Notes under the pieces: generated by a model
What the model saw: only the letters and a program-made list of their open reading frames with translations
Told to the model about the DNA's origin: nothing
Database searches by the model: none
Translations under genes and position numbers: made by a program
In this document: positions 1 to 6,598 of the stretch, piece by piece
Numbering within the stretch: position 1 is the stretch's first letter
Layout: each line of letters starts with the position of its first letter
Source: SG8-41 sp964521405
Lineage (GTDB): Bacteria > Pseudomonadota > Gammaproteobacteria > Burkholderiales > SG8-41
NCBI GenBank assembly: GCA_964521405.1
Contig: CAZFRR010000170.1
Coordinates: 1 to 8,350 of the forward strand
Reading direction: 5' to 3'
Length of the DNA stretch: 8,350 bases

Positions 1-1
1 G

Positions 2-289
2 AAGGGCACCTGGGTCCGGCCCGACGGCGGCTACGTGATCCTGATCAAGAGCGCCGGCCAGAACGGGCAACTCGACGCGATGTACTACAACCCCAATCCG
101 CTTCCCTTCGCCAAGGCGCAGGCATCGCGGAAAGGCGCGACGCTCAGCGCTTTCTTCGAATTGCAGGCGGGCGGCTACGCGGGTTCGACCTACGAGCTCG
201 TCTACGATGCTGCGAGCGATCGACTGAAGGGAACCTACTATCAGGCCGTGGCGAAGCAGAAGTTCGAGGTCTACTTCGCGCGTAAATAA
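2..289 (+). CDS. 3' end of an uncharacterised protein gene (5' truncated by window edge)
   Basis: The frame is open from the first bases and ends at TAA 287-289, giving the last 95 residues of a longer protein. An in-frame GTG at 35 is unlikely to be the true start, because coding-like sequence (KGTWVRPDGGYV) continues upstream to the edge. The visible part is rich in aromatic residues and glycine, with alternating hydrophobic and polar stretches such as YVILIKSAG, STYELVYD and KFEVYFARK. This suggests a small beta-rich domain. It resembles conserved hypothetical proteins with a GTWVRPDGGYV-type stretch that I recall from proteobacteria, but I know of no assigned function. Whether it has a signal peptide cannot be seen. 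It converges with the PIN toxin gene on the opposite strand, 43 bases away, with no clear terminator between them. Confidence 0.75.
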   Translation, partial: KGTWVRPDGGYVILIKSAGQNGQLDAMYYNPNPLPFAKAQASRKGATLSAFFELQAGGYAGSTYELVYDAASDRLKGTYYQAVAKQKFEVYFARK

Positions 290-332
290 GCAGATAAAGG
301 CCTGATACCGTGGACTGTGCAGGCGGGCAGGG

Positions 333-734
333 CTATTCCAGCACCTCCACGGTGCAGCCTGGCATGCGGCGGAAATCGGCCGCGTTCGTGGTCAGCACCG
401 GAAACCCGTGGCGGATTGCTGTAGCACCGATGATTAGATCAAGCGCTCCGAGCGTCACTCCTCGTCCGAGCGAGCTGACGAGGTGCGCGTGGACGCGCGC
501 GACTTCAAGGTCGAAAGGCAGCGGGCGAAACAACTTGAGGATTGCCTCCACGAACGCCGAGCGACGCGCCCGGCGCTGCTCCGTATTGGCGAGATGCACG
601 CCGACGAGAAGTTCCGAGCAGGTGGCCGCCGATATAAAACCCTCGCCGTATGCACGTTTGTAGGTTGAGAAATCGACGGCGGCGGGCTCCCTCTCGAGCC
701 TGATCAACACGCCGGTGTCGATGATCAATCCCAT
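333..734 (-). CDS. vapC: VapC-family PIN-domain toxin
   Basis: This 133-residue protein has the length and motif order of VapC ribonuclease toxins, which cleave RNA with a Mg2+-dependent cluster of acidic residues. The first catalytic aspartate is D6 in LIIDTGVLI. The second acidic residue is E41 in SELLVGV. The third is D99 in LGALDLIIGATAI, and the C-terminal motif is LTTNAADF with N117 and D120. All expected acidic positions are present and the frame is undisturbed, so it looks functional. Its ATG (732-734) lies inside the 3' end of the upstream antitoxin gene, a 10-base overlap that implies translational coupling. The family assignment is secure; the RNA target cannot be predicted from sequence. 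Confidence 0.92.
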   Translation of the reverse strand: MGLIIDTGVLIRLEREPAAVDFSTYKRAYGEGFISAATCSELLVGVHLANTEQRRARRSAFVEAILKLFRPLPFDLEVARVHAHLVSSLGRGVTLGALDLIIGATAIRHGFPVLTTNAADFRRMPGCTVEVLE

Positions 735-1003
735 GCGACGGCGTCCGGACGCATTCTGGCCAGCCCGCGCTCGATGTCCAGCGCGAAAAGCTCGGCCCCG
801 CGCGGACCCAGGCGGGGCAACGAGCGCACAAGCTCGTCGAGCCGATCCAGGGCGACACCTCCCGGCGGCGCTGCCGGCACAAGGCGTGCAACCACTTCCT
901 TGCCGCGCACGATGTCAAATTCCATGCCCTGATAGCGCACCTGGTTCAGGAACTCCGAGAACCCACGCGCGGCGTCCGTTGCGGTAATCGTTTTGCCTGC
1001 CAT
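725..1003 (-). CDS. Phd/YefM-type antitoxin of a VapBC-like module
   Basis: The 92-residue product begins MAGKTITATDAARGFSEFL, the N-terminal pattern of Phd/YefM antitoxins, whose N-terminal half dimerises and binds the operator. GMEFDIVRGKEVVARLVP fits the beta-hairpin of that fold. The C-terminal part (about residues 45-92) is probably the flexible toxin-neutralising tail. I chose the ATG at 1001-1003 because AGGGGG lies about 7 bases upstream of it. An in-frame ATG at 1031-1033 would add ten residues but has no ribosome binding site and lies inside the putative promoter. The gene precedes and overlaps the PIN toxin gene, the usual antitoxin-first order. A palindrome and promoter-like elements just upstream suggest autoregulation. 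Confidence 0.88.
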   Translation of the reverse strand: MAGKTITATDAARGFSEFLNQVRYQGMEFDIVRGKEVVARLVPAAPPGGVALDRLDELVRSLPRLGPRGAELFALDIERGLARMRPDAVAWD

Positions 1004-1031
1004 CGCGATACCCCCTATGCCAATCGAGTTC

Positions 1032-1060
1032 ATATTATCAGATAATCATGTAATACACAA
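1032..1060 (-). promoter_or_regulatory. Candidate promoter and operator of the Phd/VapC operon
   Basis: On the minus strand a TTGTGT (1055-1060) and a TAATAT (1032-1037) are separated by 17 bases, a plausible sigma70 arrangement with a weak -35. The sequence ATTATCAGATAAT at 1034-1046 is a perfect 6-bp inverted repeat with a one-base centre and overlaps the -10. A repressor bound there would block RNA polymerase, which fits the autoregulation typical of Phd-type antitoxins. This is sequence inference only. Confidence 0.5.
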
Positions 1061-1109
1061 CTCGTTTCTGACACCTTTGTTGTGCCCGGCATGCGGGGGT
1101 GTTGTCGGA

Positions 1110-1137
1110 TTGACAGATCGTCCTTGACAAGTCGTTT
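1110..1137 (+). repeat. Two tandem copies of a 14-bp TTGACA-containing unit
   Basis: TTGACAGATCGTCC (1110-1123) is followed directly by TTGACAAGTCGTTT (1124-1137), sharing TTGACA and TCGT at the same offsets (10 of 14 positions). Each starts with a perfect -35 consensus, but no good -10 lies 16-18 bases downstream of either. It may be the remains of the promoter region of the decayed ATPase gene that follows, or chance. Confidence 0.4.
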
Positions 1138-1142
1138 TTACA

Positions 1143-1302
1143 TTGAAAAAAGGACTCAGGTATCCACGATGGCTTCAGCCGCCTCCCAAGCAGAGTTTCT
1201 TCCTGTTCTGGCCGCGCGGCGTGGGCAAGACCAGCCTGGGTGCACGAACAGTTTCCCGACGCGCTGTTCTTCGATATGCTTGACCGAACCAATCGAGGAT
1301 AG
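1143..1302 (+). pseudogene. 5' fragment of an AAA-family (AAA_14-like) ATPase gene, frameshifted and truncated
   Basis: Reading from TTG 1143 gives KKGLRYPRWLQPPPKQ, then SFFLFWPRGVGKTSL, up to base 1238. This matches the start of AAA_14/DUF4143-type ATPases, where a short RWL...PP..SFFLFGPRGTGKS segment leads into the Walker A loop. The usual first glycine of the loop is tryptophan here (TGG instead of GGG). At the G-run 1238-1240 one extra base shifts the frame. The homologous reading resumes at 1240 as VHEQFPDALFFDMLD and stops at TAG 1300-1302. Removing one G joins both parts into one family-like sequence. Only about 50 of the usual several hundred residues remain, without Walker B or the C-terminal domain, so the fragment is non-functional. 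Its 3' end runs into the ribosome binding site of the next gene. The family call rests on recall of the motif pattern. Confidence 0.72.
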
Positions 1303-1308
1303 ACTCCG

Positions 1309-1704
1309 ATGAAAAACCTGCTCATCGTGACTGCCGGAATGGAGGCAGCGACCGGCCTGGCTCTGCTGGTGTTGCCGTCGCTGGTGGCCTCGTTGCTGCT
1401 CGGCGCATCGCTCGACACGCCTTCGGCACTCGTGGTGGCTCGCGTGGCGGGGGCGGCGCTGCTCTCGCTGGGTGTCGCCTGCTGGCTGGCGCGTAACGAT
1501 GAAAGGAGCCGCGCGGCGGCCGGCGTGGTCACTGCGATGCTGCTGTATAACACCGCGGCCGTTTCGGTCCTTGTTTATGCGGGCGTGGGCTTGGCCCTCT
1601 CTGGCATCGGCCTCTGGCCGGCGGTTCTGCTTCACGCTGCACTGGCGGCTTGGTGCGTTGCATGCCTTCGGACCAGGCGGGTGAACGTCGGTGATGACTC
1701 GTAA
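1309..1704 (+). CDS. Small polytopic inner-membrane protein, function unknown
   Basis: The 131-residue product is almost entirely hydrophobic, with about four predicted transmembrane segments: roughly residues 4-30, 40-60, 70-93 and 98-120. Short polar loops separate them (LARNDERSRAAAG near residue 60), and the tail is basic then acidic (RTRRVNVGDDS). GAGGA at 1295-1299 lies nine bases before the ATG and supports the start. It resembles conserved hypothetical proteobacterial membrane proteins of similar length, but I recognise no catalytic or transport motif. The ATPase remnant just upstream ends six bases before this ATG, so an upstream deletion may have changed its promoter. Its stop codon lies inside a 10-base direct repeat. 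No functional partner is apparent nearby. Confidence 0.8.
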   Translation: MKNLLIVTAGMEAATGLALLVLPSLVASLLLGASLDTPSALVVARVAGAALLSLGVACWLARNDERSRAAAGVVTAMLLYNTAAVSVLVYAGVGLALSGIGLWPAVLLHAALAAWCVACLRTRRVNVGDDS

Positions 1705-1721
1705 GGGGCCAGACTCGTAAG
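1696..1721. repeat. 10-bp direct repeat spanning the stop codon of the membrane protein gene
   Basis: GACTCGTAAG occurs at 1696-1705 and again at 1712-1721, separated by GGGCCA. The first copy contains the last codons and the TAA of the membrane protein gene. It may be a local slippage duplication, or a short repeat left by an excised insertion. Confidence 0.55.
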
Positions 1722-1807
1722 ACACTACTCCGATCTGCCTGCCTTCTCGAGGTTAACCGGGGTCGTCATCATGCTTTCATTCGAGATTTTCGGGCAGTTT
1801 TGCTGTC

Positions 1808-1843
1808 AGCAGCCTGTCCGAAACCCAAGTCCGACAGGCTGCT
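1808..1843. repeat. Perfect 11-bp inverted repeat with 14-base loop
   Basis: AGCAGCCTGTC (1808-1818) is matched exactly by its complement GACAGGCTGCT (1833-1843). A stable hairpin could form in RNA from either strand. No T-run follows on either strand, so it is not a classical intrinsic terminator, though it may still end or protect the upstream transcript. The AGCAGCCTG-type sequence also resembles sequences I associate with insertion-sequence ends, so a mobile-element remnant is possible. The rest of 1722-1909 shows nothing else I can assign. Confidence 0.6.
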
Positions 1844-1909
1844 AGAGGGACCGGCTGGCGCGCAGTGGGATAATCCCTATTTGCGGCGCGCTCCGCCGCT
1901 CTGACAACG

Positions 1910-4900
1910 ATGACGGATTCGACCGCAATCCCGACCAAACGGCGCCGCCAATGGATCATCGTTGCCATTGGAGCGATCGTGCTGGTTGCGGGCTCCGTGG
2001 CGACAGTCCCATTGCTGGTCGACGCGGATGCCGTCAAGCGCGCGGTCGAGCGGCGGATTGCGGCGGTTATCGGCGGACCCGCGAGCTATGAGTCCATTTC
2101 GCTTGGCTTTCTGCCCCGGCCCCGGGTCCAACTCCGGGGCCTCACGGTGAGTGTCCCCGATACCGTGGACGGGCGCATCGCCGCGGTGGACGTCCGCATT
2201 GCGCTGCTGCCTCTCGTCACGGGTGACGTCCGACCGGTGTCGGTCCATATCCAACAGCCTGAGTTCACGGTCCACCTGTCGCCGGACAGCTCTCTGGATT
2301 GGTTCGCTGCGTACCGTGCTGCGCTCGCGCCGATCGTGGATGCACTCGCACGCGAGGCGCAGGAGATGTCGCTCGAAGTTACAGGCGGCAAGCTGGACGT
2401 CGTGCAGGGAGAGCAGCGGGTCGTCACCTTGTCGGAATTGACGGGCAGCGCCACGGTGTCGGCCGACGCGGTCGAGGCAACAGTCAACTCCGCATCGGAC
2501 CGGTGGCGATCGGCGCAGGCACGGTTCAGCATCGTTCCCGGATCACTCGCGGCCACGGCCAAGCTGCAGGTCAGCGCGCTGGAGGCGGCTTCGTTCCTTG
2601 ATGAGTACCTGACCGATAGCCCAGTGCGCGCGCGGCCCGGCTTGATTGACGTGAGCCTCGATGCAACGACGGATGGCCGCAGTACCGTACGCGGTACGGT
2701 CGCAGCCGGGGCTCCTCGTGTCGCGATTAACCGGGCGGATCGCACCCTCGAGCTCGGCGCCGTGGGATTCTCGATGGATTTCAGCCGCGACAATGCAGCG
2801 GTCACGCTTGCGTTAAAGGACTTCCGCGCCGGGGATCTGGTCTCCGGGGTCAGCAGCTCCCTGCGTGCCGGGGCCGATGGCTCGGCGCCGGCAGTGGAGC
2901 TGCACGTGCCCGAGCTTGACCTTCTGCGGGCGCGCAGTGCGGTCCTGGCGTTGGCCGGGGATGAAACCGCTGTGCGTGAGGGCATCGCGCCGATTTCCGC
3001 CGGCACGATGAAGAACCTGATGTTGCGTGCAACGGCGAGCGATTTCGCCTCGCTCGGGAAACTGCAGTCTCTTCAGGGAGAAACGCGGTTGGAGAACCTG
3101 GCGTTTTTTCTGCCAGAAGCGGGAATCGCGGTGAAGAGCGGAGCCGGCCGCATCGTCTTCGAAGGTGGCAAGCTCCGGGCGAGCGAGCTCACGGGTGTCA
3201 CCGGGAAATCCTCGTTCAAGGACGGCGTGCTGACTGCGGGTTTCGCTCCTGCAGCGTCGCTGCAGGAGGTACGCGCGAATTTCGACGCCGATCTTGCCGA
3301 AGTCATGGCGATTGCTCGCCGCCTGCACGGTCACCGGGCCGATGCTGTGCTTTCTGAAATCGAATCGCTGCAAGGCCGCGCTTCGGGCAGCGTCACGTAC
3401 GAGACGCAACGCGGGAAGCCGCATCTCGCAGTGAAAGCGGCGAAGCTCCGGGCGGGCGGTCGGCTCCGCGGCGTGCCGTTTCCGCTCGAAGTGAGCCAGG
3501 GCGAGCTGGAATACGCGGGCGAGCGCCTTGACGTGCGCGGACTCGCGGGGAGCGCGGGACGCTCGCGGTTGCAGGGTGGCAGCGCCGAAATTGTGCTGGG
3601 CACAGCGCCCGCGGTGCGCTCCGCGCGCGGCAACTTCGTGGCTGCGTTCGACGAACTTTACCCGTGGCTCTCCTCGCTGGACCGGTTGCGAAAGCCGTTG
3701 AGCGCACTCACGGCTGTGACAGGCTCCGCGGAAGTGGACCTTGCGCGATTGTCGGGGCTTTTGGCCCAACCGGATACATTCGACTTTGAGGTGGTCGTTC
3801 GCCCGAAGAATCTCCAGGTTTCGAGCGCCGCGTTGCCCGGCACACTGATACTCGCTTCGGGCGCAGTGAACGTTACCCCTCGCGCCATGCAGTTCGACCG
3901 CCTCGCGGCCTCGATCCTCGATGCGAGGGCCACCATTTCGGGCACCGCGAATGAATACGCCTCGCCTTCCCGGCGCCTGGAACTCTCCCTGGCCGACGGG
4001 GTGGCCGGTCAGAAAAGCCTGGAGTGGGCGCGCGCGCGATGGGCGCTTCCCGTCAGGGTGATGCCGCGTGCTCCGGTCGCGCTTTCCTCGGGGCGGATCG
4101 AGTGGAGCGGGGCGGCGGGCAACCCGCTGCTGGCGCAGGGCACCGCCGGACTCGCCGGCGGCGCGCAAACCGAATTCGATTTTTCCTGGCAGCCGGGCAG
4201 TCTGGATCTGCGGCGCCTGACGTTGAAGGATGCGGACAGCGATGCCGCTTTCCGGCTGAAATGGGGACCGGCAGTAGCAGAGATCGGGTTCAGCGGTCGC
4301 CTCGATCATCGCACGCTCGCCGGCATTCTCGCGGATCCGCCGCCGATGCGCGCCATGCTCCAGGGAGATTTCCGCACTGCGCTCGACCTGCGCGAGCCGC
4401 AACGTTCCACGGCCACGGGAAAACTCGAAGGCGAGGGGATCGACATCTTCGAGCGCTGGGGGTTTCCGGTGGTGATCGACCGCTTCCGGGTCGAGGCCAC
4501 TGGCGAGGCCCTGCAATTGCACGATAGCAGCCTCAAGGTATCCGGGCAGGCCATCGGTCTGAGCGGCACCGCCCGGCGCGCGAAGGATACCTTCGCGATC
4601 GACTTGCGGGCGGTCGCGGATAAGCTCGACGTGCAGCGGGTCCTGGACTTGCTCCCGCGCGGCGATGCGGGCCGGAGGCCATCCGGCGGTAGTTGGGATC
4701 TTCCGGTCGGGGGCCGGGTGGCATTCTCGGCGGGGTCCTTGACCTATGGCGCTCACGTGCTGCAGCAAGTCGCCGCGATGGTTACGCTCGAGCCTAAACG
4801 CATCGTCGCCGAGGTGACGGACGCGCGGCTGTGCGGCGTCGCGATGCCGTTCACGGCCGTCCTCGTTTCCGGCCGCGTGGAGGTGAAAACGCAGTTGAAG

Positions 4901-5545
4901 GCGCGCGGCGCGGAACTCGGGGGGGCGTTATCCTGCTTCGCCGGAGAACACCTCGCGGTCACGGGGACCTACGATCTCGACGCGGAATTTTTCGCGAGTG
5001 GGCGCGCCGACGCGCTCCTGCAGGGGGCGCGCGGCAGCTTCCACTTTGTTGCACGCAACGGTCGTATTCAGCGGTCGGTGGCCGTCAGCCGGGCGCTGGA
5101 TGTGGACGAAGTCGCTACTCGCACGCGAGCCCGCTCTAAAGAATTGATGGCGGAAGGCCTCGCCTACGAGGAAATCCAACTGGCCGGCACGCTCGACTCG
5201 GGGCGCGTGCGGCTGGAGCACGGCATTGTCGATAGCCCGGTTCTCGGCATCACGATGAGCGGAGAGATCGGGATTGCGGACCACACCGTCTCCTTGCAGG
5301 GCCTGGTGGCGCCGCTCGATAACTTCAGCCGTGTCGTGAAGCGCGTCCCGATCGTGGGCCGCGTGCTCGGCACCTCGCTTGTTGTGATCCCGGTACGCGT
5401 TACCGGAGACCTGAGAGACCCGAAGGTGCAGGTTCAGAGCGCGGCGGCGATCGGGGCGAGCCTGGTCAATCTCATGTCTGCGACCTTCAAGGCGCCGATA
5501 GAACTGCTGGATCCGTCCGCCGGCAAGGCGCCGCGCGCGCCATGA
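1910..5545 (+). CDS. AsmA-family envelope protein (large AsmA-like, single N-terminal membrane anchor)
   Basis: The 1211-residue protein starts with a short basic cytoplasmic tail (TKRRR, residues 9-13). One transmembrane helix follows at about residues 15-37, and the rest is predicted periplasmic, as in AsmA, YhdP and TamB relatives. The segment after the helix is typical of AsmA N-termini: AVERRIAAVIGG, SLGFLPRPRVQLRGL, then ALLPLVTGDVRPVSV with IQQPEFTVHL. The long middle is repetitive beta-strand-like sequence. The C-terminal AsmA-like region is around 1040-1170 (GSFHFVARNGRI, NFSRVVKRVPIVGRVLG, TGDLRDPKV). Such proteins form long hydrophobic grooves between the membranes and are linked to phospholipid transport and outer-membrane homeostasis. 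The ATG at 1910 is preferred because the basic tail and helix follow at once, although no strong ribosome binding site is visible. It appears to stand alone, and the heptamer array begins two bases after its stop codon. Confidence 0.88.
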   Translation: MTDSTAIPTKRRRQWIIVAIGAIVLVAGSVATVPLLVDADAVKRAVERRIAAVIGGPASYESISLGFLPRPRVQLRGLTVSVPDTVDGRIAAVDVRIALLPLVTGDVRPVSVHIQQPEFTVHLSPDSSLDWFAAYRAALAPIVDALAREAQEMSLEVTGGKLDVVQGEQRVVTLSELTGSATVSADAVEATVNSASDRWRSAQARFSIVPGSLAATAKLQVSALEAASFLDEYLTDSPVRARPGLIDVSLDATTDGRSTVRGTVAAGAPRVAINRADRTLELGAVGFSMDFSRDNAAVTLALKDFRAGDLVSGVSSSLRAGADGSAPAVELHVPELDLLRARSAVLALAGDETAVREGIAPISAGTMKNLMLRATASDFASLGKLQSLQGETRLENLAFFLPEAGIAVKSGAGRIVFEGGKLRASELTGVTGKSSFKDGVLTAGFAPAASLQEVRANFDADLAEVMAIARRLHGHRADAVLSEIESLQGRASGSVTYETQRGKPHLAVKAAKLRAGGRLRGVPFPLEVSQGELEYAGERLDVRGLAGSAGRSRLQGGSAEIVLGTAPAVRSARGNFVAAFDELYPWLSSLDRLRKPLSALTAVTGSAEVDLARLSGLLAQPDTFDFEVVVRPKNLQVSSAALPGTLILASGAVNVTPRAMQFDRLAASILDARATISGTANEYASPSRRLELSLADGVAGQKSLEWARARWALPVRVMPRAPVALSSGRIEWSGAAGNPLLAQGTAGLAGGAQTEFDFSWQPGSLDLRRLTLKDADSDAAFRLKWGPAVAEIGFSGRLDHRTLAGILADPPPMRAMLQGDFRTALDLREPQRSTATGKLEGEGIDIFERWGFPVVIDRFRVEATGEALQLHDSSLKVSGQAIGLSGTARRAKDTFAIDLRAVADKLDVQRVLDLLPRGDAGRRPSGGSWDLPVGGRVAFSAGSLTYGAHVLQQVAAMVTLEPKRIVAEVTDARLCGVAMPFTAVLVSGRVEVKTQLKARGAELGGALSCFAGEHLAVTGTYDLDAEFFASGRADALLQGARGSFHFVARNGRIQRSVAVSRALDVDEVATRTRARSKELMAEGLAYEEIQLAGTLDSGRVRLEHGIVDSPVLGITMSGEIGIADHTVSLQGLVAPLDNFSRVVKRVPIVGRVLGTSLVVIPVRVTGDLRDPKVQVQSAAAIGASLVNLMSATFKAPIELLDPSAGKAPRAP

Positions 5546-5547
5546 TC

Positions 5548-5638
<91 letters not shown>

Positions 5639-5695
5639 GGTGACCCTGGATGACTCTCGGTTTTGATGGCACCCCTTACCCTTCGAGCTCCGACG

Positions 5696-5739
5696 CGGAC
5701 ATCCGGTGGGACATAATGTATAAACACATCTAGACATAT
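5696..5739 (+). promoter_or_regulatory. Candidate promoter/operator of the orphan Phd-type antitoxin
   Basis: CGGACA (5696-5701) and TATAAA (5719-5724) are separated by 17 bases and match four and five of six sigma70 consensus positions. ATGT at 5716-5719 and ACAT at 5734-5737 form a spaced inverted repeat over the start region. ACATCTAGACATAT (5726-5739) recurs with one base missing upstream of the AbrB-type vapB at 7251-7263, suggesting a shared operator type. Inference only. Confidence 0.45.
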
Positions 5740-5754
5740 GGGGAGCATGCACGC

Positions 5755-5991
5755 ATGAAGGTCACCATTGTTGATCTCAGATACCGCATGAACGATGTCT
5801 TGAAGGCGCTGGAGCGAAGCGAAGACGTCAAAATTCTTTGCCACGGGCGAGTGAAGGGTATATTGACGGCGAAGCGGCCGCGTCAGACCGGGAAAGTGGC
5901 CGAGCATGCATTCTTCAACATGCGCCGCCGCAGGGGCTCCGTCGATAGAGACATGGAGGCCCTGCGAGGCGGCCGCTATCGTGATCTTTGA
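5755..5991 (+). CDS. Phd/YefM-type antitoxin, orphaned by decay of its PIN toxin
   Basis: The 78-residue product begins MKVTIVDLRYRMNDVLKAL and continues VKILCHGRVKGILTAKRP, the N-terminal pattern of Phd-type antitoxins paired with PIN toxins. The C-terminal part (AEHAFFNMRR to LRGGRYRDL) is the expected toxin-binding tail. GGGGAG at 5740-5745 lies nine bases before the ATG. A nearer ATG at 5747 stops after three codons. The frame is intact throughout. The stop codon overlaps the GTG start of a PIN toxin gene by 11 bases, preserving the normal operon arrangement, but that toxin is wrecked. The antitoxin may be kept to neutralise related toxins, or may simply not have decayed yet. Confidence 0.82.
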   Translation: MKVTIVDLRYRMNDVLKALERSEDVKILCHGRVKGILTAKRPRQTGKVAEHAFFNMRRRRGSVDRDMEALRGGRYRDL

Positions 5992-6123
5992 TACTGACAT
6001 CTTTAACTGGATTCAGCGGGGAATCGCCTAGGCTGCGCGCGCGGTCGAGCGGGAGGACGAACCTGAATGTGCAATAAAGCCGAGTATGCGCGACAATTGA
6101 ACCATTTCATTTGCGAGGCATAG
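5981..6123 (+). pseudogene. Decayed VapC (PIN) toxin: amber codon, internal loss and frame change
   Basis: From GTG 5981 the frame reads VIFDTDIFNWIQRGIA, the start of a PIN toxin with the first catalytic aspartate in FDTD. It hits TAG at 6029-6031, where relatives usually have a coding residue (one base from AAG, lysine). The same frame then reads AARAVEREDEP, still VapC-like. Further on, in another frame from about 6069, MCNKAEYARQLNHFICEA recalls the MELVQGCRNKAE segment of the same toxin family, running to TAG 6121-6123. The stretch between, with the second acidic residue, and the whole C-terminal half are missing. At least a nonsense mutation, an internal deletion with frameshift and a 3' truncation are needed. 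The next gene's ribosome binding site lies in the remnant's end. The first part is clear; the second is plausible but short. Confidence 0.72.
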
Positions 6124-6125
6124 CC

Positions 6126-6332
6126 ATGGAACTTACTGCTGTACTTACCCCCGCCGAAGAGGGCGGGTACGTCGCGTTGAATCCCGAAACTGGCACCACC
6201 ACGCAAGGCGAAATGGTCGAGGAAGCTGTCGCCAACCTGAAGGAAGCGACGGCACTCTATCTCGCCGAGTTCCCGCTGCTCGCCCCGGGACATCCAGTGG
6301 TAACCATGTTCAGTCTTCCAACTCATGCCTAA
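6126..6332 (+). CDS. hicB: HicB-family antitoxin (short form)
   Basis: The 68-residue protein starts MELTAVLTPAEEGGYVALNPE and continues TTTQGEMVEEAVANLKEATALYL. This is the partial RNase H-like fold of HicB antitoxins, in which the GGY and G.T..GE..EEA positions are characteristic. It is the short type without a C-terminal DNA-binding domain, so self-regulation is uncertain. I chose ATG 6126 because GCGAGG (6114-6119) is well spaced before it. A TTG at 6111 would add five residues and overlap that site. HicB sequesters the HicA mRNA interferase. Its gene overlaps the hicA frame by eight bases. Since that toxin carries a stop codon, this antitoxin is probably without an active cognate partner. 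Confidence 0.88.
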   Translation: MELTAVLTPAEEGGYVALNPETGTTTQGEMVEEAVANLKEATALYLAEFPLLAPGHPVVTMFSLPTHA

Positions 6333-6540
6333 ACTGCCCCGCACCTCCGGGGCAGCGATCGTCAAAGCACTTGAGCGTCTGGGATTCGTAAGAGTTCGCT
6401 AGTCCGGCAGCCACGTAATAATGCGGCGCGGGCCAAAGGGCTGCGTGGTGCCGATGCATAGCGAGGTCAAAGTCGGAACACTTGCGGGGATCTTGCGTCA
6501 AGCCGACATTTCTTCCGACGATTTCATTGATGTTGCGTGA
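6325..6540 (+). pseudogene. hicA: hicA toxin gene interrupted by one amber codon
   Basis: The frame from ATG 6325 reads MPKLPRTSGAAIVKALERLG, then FVRVR, then TAG at 6400-6402. It continues uninterrupted as SGSHVIMRRGPKGCVVPMHS and VGTLAGILRQADISSDDF to TGA 6538-6540. This is full-length HicA (71 codons plus stop), a small double-stranded-RNA-binding-fold mRNA interferase whose catalytic histidine is in the GSH motif, codon 30 here. The interrupted position is normally glutamine (R-Q-S-G-S-H), so one C-to-T change (CAG to TAG) explains the loss. The rest of the frame is undamaged, implying a recent event. A 25-residue product lacks the active site. Restart at internal ATG 6421 would also lack the histidine. 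A sequencing error is the other explanation. Confidence 0.88.
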
Positions 6541-6598
6541 AAATGGTGCCCAATAATCAACCACAGAAAGTCGACAACGATGCAAACCACAAGCACGC

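Noticed and set aside
300..324. Weak hairpin between the first two convergent genes as a terminator
   Set aside because: The stem is only 5 bp with a 15-base loop and no T-run follows.
2813..4768. 651-residue open frame on the minus strand inside the asmA-like gene
   Set aside because: It is the complement of a GC-rich coding gene, has no recognisable domain and is dominated by Arg, Ala and Gly. The plus frame has a clear AsmA architecture over its full length.
5981..6402. Amber suppression (TAG read through) restoring both vapC and hicA
   Set aside because: Both broken toxins have TAG, but TAG also ends the intact VapC genes at 333 and 6599 at normal protein length. The vapC remnant has further deletions that readthrough cannot repair. 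No suppressor tRNA is visible.
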